Counted from the first letter of the stretch, positions 54,908 through 63,884 are shown. The stretch: DNA of 64,000 nt from Marinigracilibium pacificum (GCF_012926615.1 NZ_JABBNU010000001.1:512633-576632); one strand, 5' to 3'. The notes: generated by a model from the sequence alone, not told the origin. A program made the numbers and translations.

Positions 54908-55298
54908 AGTTACCTATTTTATTGTTACCAGTTAAATCATGGATCTCTTTTATAAATACTTCCGGATTAAAAGGTTTTTGATAAAAACTTATAGCTCCGG
55001 CAGCTAAAGCTTTTTCCTTCTCTTTTTCATCATCATATCCCGATAGCATTACAACCGGAATTTCCTTCCACAATCCGCTTTTCTTAAGGTTTTCTACAAA
55101 CACACCACCGCTTAATTGAGGCATGTTAATATCCGATATGATTAAATCAGGTTTATTGCCTGCATTTAACCATTTCATGGCCTTTAATCCACTAGTTTGT
55201 GTGACAACATTAAAATCCTTACCCAACAGTCTTTCCAACAACCAGCATATACTTTTATCGTCGTCAATTACAAGTATATTTTTTCTTGTGTTACTCAT
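54900..55298 (-). CDS. Single-domain response regulator (receiver only)
   Basis: The 132-residue protein is a complete receiver domain with no output domain: D12-D14 acidic cluster (VIDDDKS), phosphorylation site D56 (IISDINMP), S86 (VVMLSG) and K108 (FYQKPF). It should be phosphorylatable by a histidine kinase not in the window. It is the first gene of the minus-strand run and overlaps the receiver-fused priming transferase by eight bases. The two may interact, so that phosphorylation controls the first step of polysaccharide synthesis. Confidence 0.9.
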   Translation of the reverse strand: MSNTRKNILVIDDDKSICWLLERLLGKDFNVVTQTSGLKAMKWLNAGNKPDLIISDINMPQLSGGVFVENLKKSGLWKEIPVVMLSGYDDEKEKEKALAAGAISFYQKPFNPEVFIKEIHDLTGNNKIGNYA

Positions 55299-55620
55299 AA
55301 AAAGTAATTCGTTTCGTCTCTTAATTCTACTTCATTAAAAAGATACAATTTCAAATATCTAGCCTGTCTTATAATTGATCGGATGATAAAAATAGGTAAA
55401 AGACTAGATAAAAACTAAGTATAGTTCAAAATAATTTGAAAATAGTTATAAATTTTAAATCAGTTAGAGGATTCTAAATTAGAATTATTGAAGGATAATA
55501 TTTAAATATTGCCTGAGTAATATTAATTTTTTAAGAAAAAGATTAATTAAAATAATTTGATGTTGCGATTCATGAAATTTTGGTATAATGGGAGGGGTAA
55601 AACAAAGTTTTTTTTCGAAA
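55299..55620. other. 322-base noncoding stretch upstream of the receiver operon
   Basis: No gene is seen in this AT-rich stretch. It should carry the promoter of the minus-strand operon starting at 55298, though no full TAnnTTTG match was found on that strand. ATTCTAA-A-TTAGAAT (55471-55485) is a perfect DNA palindrome that could be an operator. A single TATAAT lies near 55594 on the plus strand. Confidence 0.4.
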
Positions 55621-55869
55621 TCAATAATGAGCTAATAATGATATCGCTTTACGGATTTCACCTTTACTAATTAACGGGTTGGTTGGATTTATATCATAGA
55701 GTAGTTCTTCTGCCAGATCTTCACATATTTTATCGCAGTTAATGCTAAAACTTGCAGAGTGTTTGTCGTAAAATTCTGCAGCATCGGAGTAAAAGTGGAA
55801 TATTACTCCTCCTATCTTTCTTTTTGTTGTAAAACCGTCCTTTCTTTGCATCTTTACACCTGTTTTCAA
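55621..55869 (-). CDS. Small conserved-looking hypothetical protein
   Basis: The 82-residue product is soluble, with an N-terminal basic/beta part and a C-terminal helical part (CEDLAEELLYDINP, then EIRKAISLLAHY). No family is recognised. The start could be the first ATG or the one six codons later (MQRKDGF, 55851). It is divergent from the lipoprotein gene, whose start lies 12 bases away. Confidence 0.5.
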   Translation of the reverse strand: MKTGVKMQRKDGFTTKRKIGGVIFHFYSDAAEFYDKHSASFSINCDKICEDLAEELLYDINPTNPLISKGEIRKAISLLAHY

Positions 55870-55881
55870 ACTTCTGTAATA

Positions 55882-56346
55882 ATGATGTCAAAAAGAGTGA
55901 AAGGGTTGCACCATAGGCTACTTATAATTAGTATTTTATTATTTTTTTTCTCATGTAAAGAACCTATTCCTCCCGAATACCTTGGTATTGAAAATATTAT
56001 TGTCAATGATGTAAATTCTGATAAGGCTGTTTTACATGGAGATGTAATTTTAAATAGTGAAGAAAAAAGAACCTGGAATATCAAAGATGTTAATATTGAT
56101 ATCTATAATGATAATGATATAGCAGGAAACCTTTATATGAATGAAAATGTCAAGATAAAGTATGGTAGAAATTCTGTACCGGTTATTTTATCTATAGATC
56201 TAAAAAAAATAGGTAAATTGAATAGCATTTTAAGTCTTTTGGCTTCAAAGTCGGTTACCCTAAATTTAAAAGGAGAAATTAAAGTTGGTAAATCAATCTA
56301 CAATAAGAGCCTGCCTGTTGATGAGATTGTTAAAATTCAATTGTAA
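55882..56346 (+). CDS. Putative LEA type 2-like lipoprotein
   Basis: The 154-residue product begins MMSKRVKGLHHR and has a hydrophobic signal ending FFFSC, a good lipoprotein site. The rest is a beta-rich domain of about 125 residues (IENIIVNDV, AVLHGDVILN, VPVILSIDL, NLKGEIKVG) with the layout of LEA type 2/WHy domains, which are thought to protect other proteins or act as adaptors. A longer frame from 55759 would overlap the divergent gene and put non-signal residues before the hydrophobic stretch. It lies 12 bases before the next gene. Confidence 0.6.
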   Translation: MMSKRVKGLHHRLLIISILLFFFSCKEPIPPEYLGIENIIVNDVNSDKAVLHGDVILNSEEKRTWNIKDVNIDIYNDNDIAGNLYMNENVKIKYGRNSVPVILSIDLKKIGKLNSILSLLASKSVTLNLKGEIKVGKSIYNKSLPVDEIVKIQL

Positions 56347-56358
56347 AAAAAGTACTCG

Positions 56359-57522
56359 ATGAATATTATAACGGTTCAGAATAAATCTGATATCAAAAAA
56401 TGGTTAGAATTCCCATTGGAGCTGTATAAAGGGGATGAGAATTATATTCACCCTTTAAACAATGAAGTTGAAGATGTTTTTGATAAAAGTAAGAACAAGT
56501 TATTCAAAGATGGAGACGCTGTAAGATTTTTACTAATAGAAAATGGTAAAGTTTTGGGTCGGATTGCAGCATTCTTTAACAATAAACTTGCAAATAAAGG
56601 CAATAAGCAACCGACTGGTGGAATCGGCTTCTTTGAATGCATAAATAATAAGGAGATTGCATTTCAACTTTTTGAAACAGCAAAAGAATGGTTGGAGTCG
56701 AAGGGTATGCAAGCAATGGATGGCCCTATAAATTTTGGAGATAGAGATCGTTTCTGGGGGCTCTTGACAGACGGGTTTTATCCTCCTAACTATGGAATGT
56801 TTTATCATAAGGAGTACTATCAGCAATTCTTTGAAGATTTCGGATTTAAAGTCTACTTTAATCAATACACTTATTATAGAATAGTAAAAGGTAAGGAGTT
56901 TGAAAAGCGGTTTTATGATAAAGCAAAACTGAATATTGATAACCCGGATTATTCATTTAGGTATCCTGCCAAGGATGAGATGGATAAACTTCCTGAATAT
57001 TTTGTAACTGTTTATAATAAAGCATGGGCCGGTCATAGTGGTGTTAAAGCTATGGATCTGCGACAAGCAAAAATGATTTTTAAGAAGTTAAAGCCTATCA
57101 TGGACAGAAGGCTTTTATATTTTGGGTTTTATAAAGGAGAACCAATTTCCTTTTATATAAGCATTCCGGATATCAATCAAATTTTCAGAAAGTTTAAAGG
57201 AAAATTTGGCCTTATTCAAAAGCTATTGTTTTTGTATTACCAAAGTAGAGGGATAATTGATAAATCGCTGGGTTTGGTATTTGGTGTGGTTCCGCAGCAT
57301 CAGGGTAAAGGTATTGAGGCAGCGATGGTTGTTTCATATTCTGATCTAGCCTTTTCGGAGGAGTATGAATATATAACCACTGAAATGAATTGGATTGGTG
57401 ATTTTAATCCAAAGATGATGCGAGTGGTTGAGCAAATAGGTGGTGAAATTTTAAAAACGCATAAAACGTATAGGTATCTGTTTGATCGAAATGCTGAATT
57501 CGAAAGAATGCCTTTTAATTAA
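56359..57522 (+). CDS. GNAT-like acyltransferase family protein, unknown substrate
   Basis: The 387-residue protein is of a Bacteroidota-common family with GNAT-like features. An N-terminal half contains GKVLGRIAAFFNN and GGIGFFEC, and MDGPINFGDRDRFWGLL lies mid-N-terminal half. A C-terminal half contains LVFGVVPQHQGKGIEAAMV, which resembles the acetyl-CoA-binding QxxGxG/A block. The substrate is not known. It lies 12 bases after the lipoprotein and eight bases before the sugar-kinase gene, so the three may be co-transcribed. Confidence 0.65.
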   Translation: MNIITVQNKSDIKKWLEFPLELYKGDENYIHPLNNEVEDVFDKSKNKLFKDGDAVRFLLIENGKVLGRIAAFFNNKLANKGNKQPTGGIGFFECINNKEIAFQLFETAKEWLESKGMQAMDGPINFGDRDRFWGLLTDGFYPPNYGMFYHKEYYQQFFEDFGFKVYFNQYTYYRIVKGKEFEKRFYDKAKLNIDNPDYSFRYPAKDEMDKLPEYFVTVYNKAWAGHSGVKAMDLRQAKMIFKKLKPIMDRRLLYFGFYKGEPISFYISIPDINQIFRKFKGKFGLIQKLLFLYYQSRGIIDKSLGLVFGVVPQHQGKGIEAAMVVSYSDLAFSEEYEYITTEMNWIGDFNPKMMRVVEQIGGEILKTHKTYRYLFDRNAEFERMPFN

Positions 57523-57530
57523 ATATTATT

Positions 57531-58532
57531 ATGTCAAAAAAGTATGATGTTTTCGGCATGGGCAATGCTCTTGTTGATTTTGAATTTGAAGTGGATGATT
57601 CTTTTTTTGAAGAAAATGGAATTCAAAAAGGTCTAATGACTCTAGTAGATGAAGAGAGACAAAATTTTTTAATGGATGTTCTTCATAATATTCCAGCAAA
57701 AAAACAATGTGGAGGATCAGCTGCGAATACTGTAATTGCATTAAGTCAGTTTGGAGGTAAGTCTTATTACTCTTGTAAGGTAGCAGATGATGATACTGGT
57801 CATTTTTATGCTAAAGACTTGAAAGAAAATGGTGTTGATTCAAACCTTGATGAACAACGTGTGCCTGTGGGTATAACCGGAAAATGTCTTGTGATGATTT
57901 CTCCGGATGCTGAGAGAACGATGAATACATTCTTAGGGATTACAGCTGAATATGATTCACAAAGGATTGACGAAGAGGCTTTGGCTAATTCTGAATACCT
58001 TTATATTGAAGGTTATTTAATTACTGGTCCTGATAGTCGTGATGCGATTAGACACGCAATGAAGTTGGCAAGAAAACATAACACTAAAATTGCGATGACA
58101 TTTTCAGATCCAGGTATAATAGCTGGTTTTAAAGAGGAATTTCATTCCTTATTAGAAGAGCCAATAGACATGCTGTTTTGTAATGAGGCAGAGGCTTTGA
58201 GTTTTACAGATACTGAAACAGTTATTGATGCCAGAGAAGCTCTTAAACCATTTGCTAAACATTTTGCAATAACTCAAGGTAAAAATGGCGCAATAATATA
58301 TGATGGATTAACATATATAGACATTGAACCATATCCTGTAGAGGCAATTAATACTAATGGTGCAGGAGATATGTTTGCCGGAGCATTCTTATATGGGTTA
58401 ACTCAAAACCATGGATTTGCCCAATCGGGAATCTTTGCTGCATATGCATCATCAAAAGTAGTTACCGTAATGGGACCAAGACTTGATATGACCGATGCCA
58501 AGGAAGTTTCGAGAATAATTACTGAATTATAA
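57531..58532 (+). CDS. PfkB-family kinase, adenosine-kinase-like
   Basis: The 333-residue protein is a ribokinase-fold enzyme. FGMGNALVDFEFEV opens it, CGGSAANTVIALSQFGG is the PfkB signature 1 region, and TNGAGDMFAGAFLYG is signature 2 with the catalytic Asp. The subgroup is that of bacterial adenosine/inosine-guanosine-like kinases, which phosphorylate a ribonucleoside or sugar with ATP. The substrate cannot be fixed from sequence. A strong terminator lies nine bases after the stop. Confidence 0.88.
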   Translation: MSKKYDVFGMGNALVDFEFEVDDSFFEENGIQKGLMTLVDEERQNFLMDVLHNIPAKKQCGGSAANTVIALSQFGGKSYYSCKVADDDTGHFYAKDLKENGVDSNLDEQRVPVGITGKCLVMISPDAERTMNTFLGITAEYDSQRIDEEALANSEYLYIEGYLITGPDSRDAIRHAMKLARKHNTKIAMTFSDPGIIAGFKEEFHSLLEEPIDMLFCNEAEALSFTDTETVIDAREALKPFAKHFAITQGKNGAIIYDGLTYIDIEPYPVEAINTNGAGDMFAGAFLYGLTQNHGFAQSGIFAAYASSKVVTVMGPRLDMTDAKEVSRIITEL

Positions 58533-58540
58533 TATTAAAT

Positions 58541-58566
58541 AGCCGGAGAATATTCTCCGGCTTTTA
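58541..58566. terminator. Intrinsic terminator, perfect palindrome
   Basis: AGCCGGAGAAT (58541-58551) and ATTCTCCGGCT (58552-58562) form a perfect palindromic stem followed by TTTATTTTT. It serves the kinase gene and, being symmetric, may also slow the convergent peptidase transcript ending at 58570. Confidence 0.88.
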
Positions 58567-58569
58567 TTT

Positions 58570-60285
58570 TTAATAATCTGTATTAAGCCATTTTCTGAAT
58601 AAATCCTTCTGACTAGCACTAACCTCTTTATTTTTGGTTATTTCATACCAGGAAAAATAATTTTGATTATTTTTTTCGAGACTCAATTTTAACTCCTTTC
58701 CAAATCTGGAAATAGTAAGGGTAACTGAAGATTTATCCTCCTGTGTAAAGTATTTATTAATTTCTTCAAGACCTTTAATATCATCAACCCCAATAATTTT
58801 GTCTCCTATCATTAATCCCGACTCAGCAGGGCTTCCCGGGGCTATTCCGACAACTTTAAGAGAGTTATTTTCATCAACCGTTTTAAATCCAAATACTCTT
58901 TCGTTTGATAGCTGTGAATCAGTGTAGTTTAGATGACACCCAACATAATTTAAAAGTGGATTAAGAATGCTTTCAAGTGGTAAAGTTTGATGATATAATG
59001 AATAAAATTCCTGAGTTAAATTTTTTCCATTTACTTCATTTAAAACTTGTAAAATATCATTTTCAGAATACCCTTTCTCTATCTTGCCATGTCTAACCCA
59101 GAGTATTTTCATAACATCATCCAGGCTCTTTACTCCTTTTGTATTTTTAATAATCGTCAGATCAAGAGCCAAAGCACAAAGGCTTCCTTTCATATATATT
59201 GACACTTTTCTGTCAGGAGCTTTATTTTTATACCCGTCAACCCATAAATCAAACGAAGAGTCACTTAAAGAGGAGTACTTTCTGCCTTCATTCTGAAAAT
59301 GACGCTTGCAGATTTTGTTCATTTCAAGAGAATATTGATTAAAATCAAAAACACCGGAAGATATAAGTATTTTATCACCATAATATGTTGTAAAGCCTTC
59401 TGTAACGTATCCAGTCTTGTGATATGTTTCTTTGCCTAGGTCATATGGCACCATCTCCTCAGGACGGATTCTGCATACATTCCAGGCATGGAAAAGCTCA
59501 TGTGAGCTCACACCCAAAAGGTCATTGTATCTGGTTGTGTTAATTTCAGAATCAGGTCCAAGAATTATAATTGTACTTTTTTTGTGTTCTACTCCATGGT
59601 AAGCCGGGTATGGTAAAGCAAGGATAAGGAATGTGTATTCATCAAAAGGAAATTCCCCAAAAATTTCAAGCTGCTTCTTAGAGAATTCTTTAAAATCATT
59701 GACCCATTTTTCTGAATTTATCTTATCACCATTTACAGCTATCCTGAAATTAGTATTATTAATTGAATAGCTTTCAAAAGTTATGTTTTCAGAAGCAAAA
59801 AGAGGAGAGTCAATTATAGTATTATAATTTTCGGCAATAAGTAATTTGTCTTCATTGAGTTTTAATGCTGACGCAACCTTATAGGTGTCTGGTATGTTTA
59901 TATCTACCGTAATCTCTTCGTTTTCAAAGCCTGAAACGTTAAATATGAAATTTATAAAATTCAGGTAAATCAATTGTGGGTCAAGCCATGATCCTCCAGC
60001 ATCCTGTTGTGCTGCGTAATACTGATAATAGATTGTGATGTTTTTTGAGGCGTGATCAATCTCCCATGTATTTTTATCTGTTTTAGATATGTTGATTTGA
60101 TTTCCATCATCATCATTAGCTCTGATATGCCGGATATAAGAGGCATATTCAGCCATCTCATACCTGCCAGGTCTCCAACCAGCTAGACTTAATTTAAGAT
60201 GGTTTTTAGAGTTATTCTTTAAAGATAATTTAATATCTAACCAATGATTTAATGGTTGCTCGTAAGAAATAGTATATCTTTGCAT
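58570..60285 (-). CDS. M61-family aminopeptidase with PDZ domain
   Basis: The 571-residue protein is a glycyl-aminopeptidase-type M61 metallopeptidase. An N-terminal beta domain (about 1-180) precedes a zinc site HELFH (H262, E263, H266) with VTEGFTTYYGD supplying the third ligand (E296). A C-terminal PDZ domain (about 475-545; GIAPGSPAESGLMIGDKIIGVDD) completes it. The usual signal peptide is missing, since MQRYTISYEQ opens directly into the beta domain, so the enzyme is probably cytosolic. It is divergent from rpmH, with 89 bases between starts. Confidence 0.92.
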   Translation of the reverse strand: MQRYTISYEQPLNHWLDIKLSLKNNSKNHLKLSLAGWRPGRYEMAEYASYIRHIRANDDDGNQINISKTDKNTWEIDHASKNITIYYQYYAAQQDAGGSWLDPQLIYLNFINFIFNVSGFENEEITVDINIPDTYKVASALKLNEDKLLIAENYNTIIDSPLFASENITFESYSINNTNFRIAVNGDKINSEKWVNDFKEFSKKQLEIFGEFPFDEYTFLILALPYPAYHGVEHKKSTIIILGPDSEINTTRYNDLLGVSSHELFHAWNVCRIRPEEMVPYDLGKETYHKTGYVTEGFTTYYGDKILISSGVFDFNQYSLEMNKICKRHFQNEGRKYSSLSDSSFDLWVDGYKNKAPDRKVSIYMKGSLCALALDLTIIKNTKGVKSLDDVMKILWVRHGKIEKGYSENDILQVLNEVNGKNLTQEFYSLYHQTLPLESILNPLLNYVGCHLNYTDSQLSNERVFGFKTVDENNSLKVVGIAPGSPAESGLMIGDKIIGVDDIKGLEEINKYFTQEDKSSVTLTISRFGKELKLSLEKNNQNYFSWYEITKNKEVSASQKDLFRKWLNTDY

Positions 60286-60318
60286 GAATAGTTTTTTAAT
60301 ATTATCCGCAATATAGGT

Positions 60319-60348
60319 TTGTAATTATAAAAAAGAAACTTATCTTTG
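60319..60348 (+). promoter_or_regulatory. rpmH promoter
   Basis: TTG (60319-60321), a 19-base spacer and TATCTTTG (60341-60348) match the Bacteroidota sigma-A-type promoter exactly. The -7 element ends 26 bases before the rpmH start codon. Confidence 0.85.
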
Positions 60349-60374
60349 CAGCCCAAAAATAATAAAAAGATACA

Positions 60375-60530
60375 ATGAAACGCACATTTCAACCTTCCAG
60401 ACGTAAGAGAAGCAATAAGCACGGATTCCGTTCTAGAATGGCATCAGCAAGTGGTAGAGCTGTGTTAGCACGTAGAAGAGCTAAAGGAAGAAAGAAGTTA
60501 TCCGTATCAGACGAGAAGACTCATAAATAA
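60375..60530 (+). CDS. rpmH: 50S ribosomal protein L34
   Basis: The 51-residue protein [20 protein letters not shown]... is a clear L34: very basic, with the RTFQPSxRKRxxxHGFRxRM signature and a [16 protein letters not shown] middle. Bacteroidota L34 proteins carry a short C-terminal extension such as the SVSDEKTHK here. It precedes rnpA, the standard bacterial order, and has the best promoter in the window. Confidence 0.97.
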   Translation: MKRTFQPSRRKRSNKHGFRSRMASASGRAVLARRRAKGRKKLSVSDEKTHK

Positions 60531-60572
60531 TCATTGGATGGAGGTTTTACCTCTTTGTAATTAGTCGATGCA

Positions 60573-60980
60573 ATGATCAGTCGACGAAATACATTATCCA
60601 AGGGAGAGCGTCTTTGCGGTAAAAAGAATATACAGGAACTTTTTAACCAAGGTTCCTCTTTTTATTTTTTTCCTTTCAAGGTCTATTACAGCTTACCAAC
60701 AGAAGCTGAAGGGAATCATAGTGCTTTATTTTCAGTACCAAAAAGATTGGTGCCAAAAGCTACTAAAAGAAACTTGATAAAACGTCGTATCAAAGAGGTT
60801 TATAGAAAAAATAAACCCGAGTTTTATGATATCCCTATATCCCGACCACTCATTATTGCGTATATTTATACTGCTAGAAAAATATTAAATTATGCTGACA
60901 TCGAATCTTCAATGATCCGATGTCAGCAAATTCTGGCTGATAAAATTCATAATACGCAGAAAGATGAAGAAAAAAGTTAA
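60573..60980 (+). CDS. rnpA: Ribonuclease P protein component
   Basis: The 135-residue basic protein has the RnpA layout: RNTLSKGERLCGKKNIQELF at the N-terminus and the ATKRNLIKRRIKEVYR motif (the RNxxKRxxRE box) that contacts the RNA subunit. It helps RNase P mature tRNA 5' ends. It follows rpmH by 42 bases. Its last 17 bases overlap the next gene. yidD and yidC, which often follow rnpA in other bacteria, are not present here. Confidence 0.93.
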   Translation: MISRRNTLSKGERLCGKKNIQELFNQGSSFYFFPFKVYYSLPTEAEGNHSALFSVPKRLVPKATKRNLIKRRIKEVYRKNKPEFYDIPISRPLIIAYIYTARKILNYADIESSMIRCQQILADKIHNTQKDEEKS

Positions 60981-62616
60981 GTATTTACTATTCACAGTTC
61001 TTTTGTTGGCGGTAGGTCTGGTTTCTTTCAGACCAAATAATACCTATTTCGAGATTCAAAAAAACCTTGATATTTTTGCAACTCTGTATAAAGAGCTGAA
61101 TACTTATTATGTCGATGAAATAACTCCCGGTACCGCAATAAAGACTGGTATCGATGCGATGTTATCCTCTTTAGACCCCTACACAAATTATATCCCTGAA
61201 GAAGCCATTGAAGAATACAGAACCCAGACAACAGGTCAATATGGAGGTATTGGCGCTGTAGTCGGTAACCGAGATGGGAAAAGTATTATTATAATGCCTT
61301 TTGAAGAATCTCCTGCCACAACTGCTGGTTTAAAAGCAGGAGATGTTATTTTGGCTGTGAATGGCGTTAACATAGAAGGTAAAAGTCATGATCAAGTAAG
61401 TACTCTTCTAAAAGGAGAGATTGGCAAGATGATAACTTTGAAAATCAACAGGTATGGTGTGGACAAACCTTTTGATGTTGATGTTGAAAGACAAAAAATT
61501 AAAGTTGAAAATGTGCCGTATTTTGGCATGATCAATAGTAGTGTGGGGTTTGTCAAGCTAACCGACTTTACCGAAGGAGCGGGAAGGGAAGTACGCGCAG
61601 CTGTGGAGACGCTAAGAGACAGAGGGGCTGAGTCAGTCATTCTTGATTTACGAGGAAATCCCGGCGGATTACTTAATGAAGCGGTTAATGTTGCGTCAGT
61701 ATTTATCCCTAAGTTTTCAGAGGTAGTTACAACCAAAGGTAGAATAGAAGAGTGGAATCAAACCTATAAAACTCTTGATATGCCTGTTGATATTGAAATG
61801 CCTGTAGCGGTATTAACTGATAATATGAGTGCTTCGGCATCAGAAATAGTTGCTGGAGTAATTCAGGATTATGACAGAGGAGTGTTAGTAGGAGCCAGGA
61901 CGTTTGGGAAAGGACTGGTTCAAACAACCCGACGTCTTTCATATAATGGACAATTAAAAATCACTACCGCAAAATATTATATTCCAAGCGGAAGGTGTAT
62001 TCAGGCAATAGATTATTCTCACAGAAATTCTGATGGAACACCTGGTACTATTCCGGATTCATTAAGACAGGCATTTAAAACAGAGAATGGCAGGATAGTT
62101 TACGACGGGAAAGGTATAAAGCCAGATCTTTTGGTAGAAGAAGAGTCATATGCTCCAATTACCAGAAGTTTATTAGAGAAGTCACTTTTGTTTGATTATG
62201 CTACAGAATATTCTTATAAAAATCCCGAGGTTAAAAACCCCGTTTCTTTCAAATTATCAGATAGCGAATATCAGGACTTTTCAAATTGGTTAAAAACCAA
62301 GGAGTATGATTATGTCACTGGTGTTGAAAAATCAATTGATGAACTTAAATTTTATGCTCAAAAGGAAAGGTATTATGAGGCAATTAGCAGTGAATTAAAA
62401 GACCTTGAAAAATTAGTTATACATAACAAGGAAGCTGATCTTCAAACTTTCAAGCCACAAATTAAAGAACTTCTTGAAAAAGAGATTGTATCGCGCAGTA
62501 CTTTTCAAAGAGGAGCAATAGAAGCTGAATTTGATAATGATCCGCAAGTAATTGCTGCAGTTAAAATTTTAGGGAATACAAAAGCTTATAGCGAAATACT
62601 TCAGGGAAATAAATAG
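60964..62616 (+). CDS. S41-family C-terminal processing peptidase
   Basis: The 550-residue protein has a signal/anchor helix (about 4-22), an N-terminal helical part, a PDZ domain (about 90-165; GGIGAVVG, AGLKAGDVILAVNG) and the S41 catalytic domain with SASASEI (289-295) holding the nucleophile Ser and FGKG (K316) the general base. It degrades or trims periplasmic proteins from the C-terminus, like CtpA/Prc. Its start overlaps rnpA by 17 bases, and tsaB starts one base after its stop, so it sits in the rpmH-rnpA transcript. Confidence 0.93.
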   Translation: MKKKVKYLLFTVLLLAVGLVSFRPNNTYFEIQKNLDIFATLYKELNTYYVDEITPGTAIKTGIDAMLSSLDPYTNYIPEEAIEEYRTQTTGQYGGIGAVVGNRDGKSIIIMPFEESPATTAGLKAGDVILAVNGVNIEGKSHDQVSTLLKGEIGKMITLKINRYGVDKPFDVDVERQKIKVENVPYFGMINSSVGFVKLTDFTEGAGREVRAAVETLRDRGAESVILDLRGNPGGLLNEAVNVASVFIPKFSEVVTTKGRIEEWNQTYKTLDMPVDIEMPVAVLTDNMSASASEIVAGVIQDYDRGVLVGARTFGKGLVQTTRRLSYNGQLKITTAKYYIPSGRCIQAIDYSHRNSDGTPGTIPDSLRQAFKTENGRIVYDGKGIKPDLLVEEESYAPITRSLLEKSLLFDYATEYSYKNPEVKNPVSFKLSDSEYQDFSNWLKTKEYDYVTGVEKSIDELKFYAQKERYYEAISSELKDLEKLVIHNKEADLQTFKPQIKELLEKEIVSRSTFQRGAIEAEFDNDPQVIAAVKILGNTKAYSEILQGNK

Positions 62617-62617
62617 C

Positions 62618-63313
62618 ATGATAATATTGGCATTAGAAACAGCAACTAGTATATGTTCGGTTGCTGTGCTCGAAGATGATAAAGTACTAGGTAAAATAGA
62701 TCTTAATATTGAAAGAGCTCATTCTTCTAAACTGGCAACTGCGATAGATGAGCTATTGAAGTTGTTGGATTTGGCAATTGTAGACTTATCGGCTGTTGCA
62801 GTAAGTAAAGGTCCGGGTTCATATACTGGCCTAAGGATAGGGGTAAGTACAGCAAAAGGAATATGTTATGGAAATAATATTCCTCTAATAGGAGTTGAAA
62901 CTTTAGAAGGAATGGCAGTCCAAGCTAACTCATATATAGAATCTAGCGCTGATTATATATTGTTTCCGATGATAGATGCAAGACGAATGGAAGTCTATAC
63001 ATCAGCATTTAGTAGCTCAATAATAAAGCTCGAAGAAACGCATCCATTAATTGCTGATGAAAACACTTTCAGTGATAATTATACCGATAAGGAAATTTAC
63101 CTTTTTGGTGATGGGGCAAAAAAGGTTTATGATATAATCGACAGGAATGGGGTATATTATATTCCTGGCTTACAACCCGATGCTATAGGTATTGGAAAAG
63201 TTGCAATAGAAAAATTTAAACAAAATGACTTTGAAGACGTAGCTTACTTTGAACCTTTTTATTTAAAAGAGTATAAAGCTGGGAAACCAAAATCATTATT
63301 GACTAATGGCTGA
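62618..63313 (+). CDS. tsaB: tRNA N6-threonylcarbamoyladenosine biosynthesis protein TsaB
   Basis: The 231-residue protein is of the ASKHA/TsaB family: LALETATSICSVAV as the phosphate-1 loop, RAHSSKLATAIDELL, then AVSKGPGSYTGLRIGVSTAKG, the TsaB hallmark. It lacks the metal-binding His pair of TsaD and forms a dimer scaffold with TsaD and TsaE for t6A37 modification of tRNA. Length is typical. It starts one base after the peptidase and overlaps the DUF2480 gene by eight bases. Confidence 0.93.
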   Translation: MIILALETATSICSVAVLEDDKVLGKIDLNIERAHSSKLATAIDELLKLLDLAIVDLSAVAVSKGPGSYTGLRIGVSTAKGICYGNNIPLIGVETLEGMAVQANSYIESSADYILFPMIDARRMEVYTSAFSSSIIKLEETHPLIADENTFSDNYTDKEIYLFGDGAKKVYDIIDRNGVYYIPGLQPDAIGIGKVAIEKFKQNDFEDVAYFEPFYLKEYKAGKPKSLLTNG

Positions 63314-63818
63314 AGAAATAATAAATAGAGTAGCGAATTCTCCTTTGATTTCAATTGATCTGGAGACTTTAATTGATGATCTCGAAAGGACTACCTTTGA
63401 TCTTAAAGATTTGTTGTTTCAGGGATTGGTTCTTAGGGAAAAAGAATTCAGACAGTTTGTTAAAGAGCATGACTGGTCTCAGTATGCAAATAAACATGTT
63501 GGAATTTATTGTAGTACCGATGCTATAATTCCAACCTGGGCATATATGATTATCACAAGTAAGCTTAGCCCTTATGTAGCTTCTGTGAATTTTGGGGATT
63601 TAGAAGACATTAATAGAATCATCATCGACAAAGTGATAGATGAATTAAATGTCGAAGAGTATCGTGACAAGAAAGTTGTTATTAAAGGGTGCAGTAAAAA
63701 AGAAGTTCCTGTTTCAGCTTATGTTCGCCTAACTGAGAAATTATTACCGGTAATTTCAAGTATAATGTATGGTGAGCCATGTAGTACAGTCCCTGTTTAT
63801 AAAAATATTAAAAAATAA
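63306..63818 (+). CDS. DUF2480 family protein
   Basis: The 170-residue cytosolic protein matches the Bacteroidota-restricted DUF2480 family: IINRVANSPLISIDLE at the N-terminus, FRQFVKEHDWSQYANKHVGIYCSTDAIIPTWAYM in the middle and VVIKGCSKKEVPVSAYVRLTEKLLP near the end. The Cys/His-like positions (CSTD, KGCSK) are typical. Its function is not known. It is the last gene of the rpmH-rnpA-peptidase-tsaB run and overlaps tsaB by eight bases. A likely terminator lies 30 bases downstream. Confidence 0.85.
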   Translation: MAEEIINRVANSPLISIDLETLIDDLERTTFDLKDLLFQGLVLREKEFRQFVKEHDWSQYANKHVGIYCSTDAIIPTWAYMIITSKLSPYVASVNFGDLEDINRIIIDKVIDELNVEEYRDKKVVIKGCSKKEVPVSAYVRLTEKLLPVISSIMYGEPCSTVPVYKNIKK

Positions 63819-63847
63819 ATCACTGTTCATTAGAGTGTTAAGTTAAA

Positions 63848-63871
63848 AGTTGAAGGGTTGTTCAATTTTTT
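63848..63871 (+). terminator. Probable intrinsic terminator of the rpmH-DUF2480 run
   Basis: AGTTGAA, loop GGGTTG and TTCAATT form a seven-pair stem (one G-T pair) running into a T run at 63866-63871. It is weaker than the others in the window. Confidence 0.45.
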
Positions 63872-63884
63872 ATTATCAGAGGTG

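Noticed and set aside
6360..55298. The island considered as a recent mobile element
   Set aside because: No integrase, transposase, tRNA target or flanking direct repeat is seen, and base composition looks like the flanks by eye.
60275..60282. TATCTTTG on the plus strand, considered as a second rpmH promoter
   Set aside because: It lies inside the start of the divergent peptidase gene, and the nearest TTG is 16 rather than 19 bases upstream, while a perfect promoter lies nearer rpmH.
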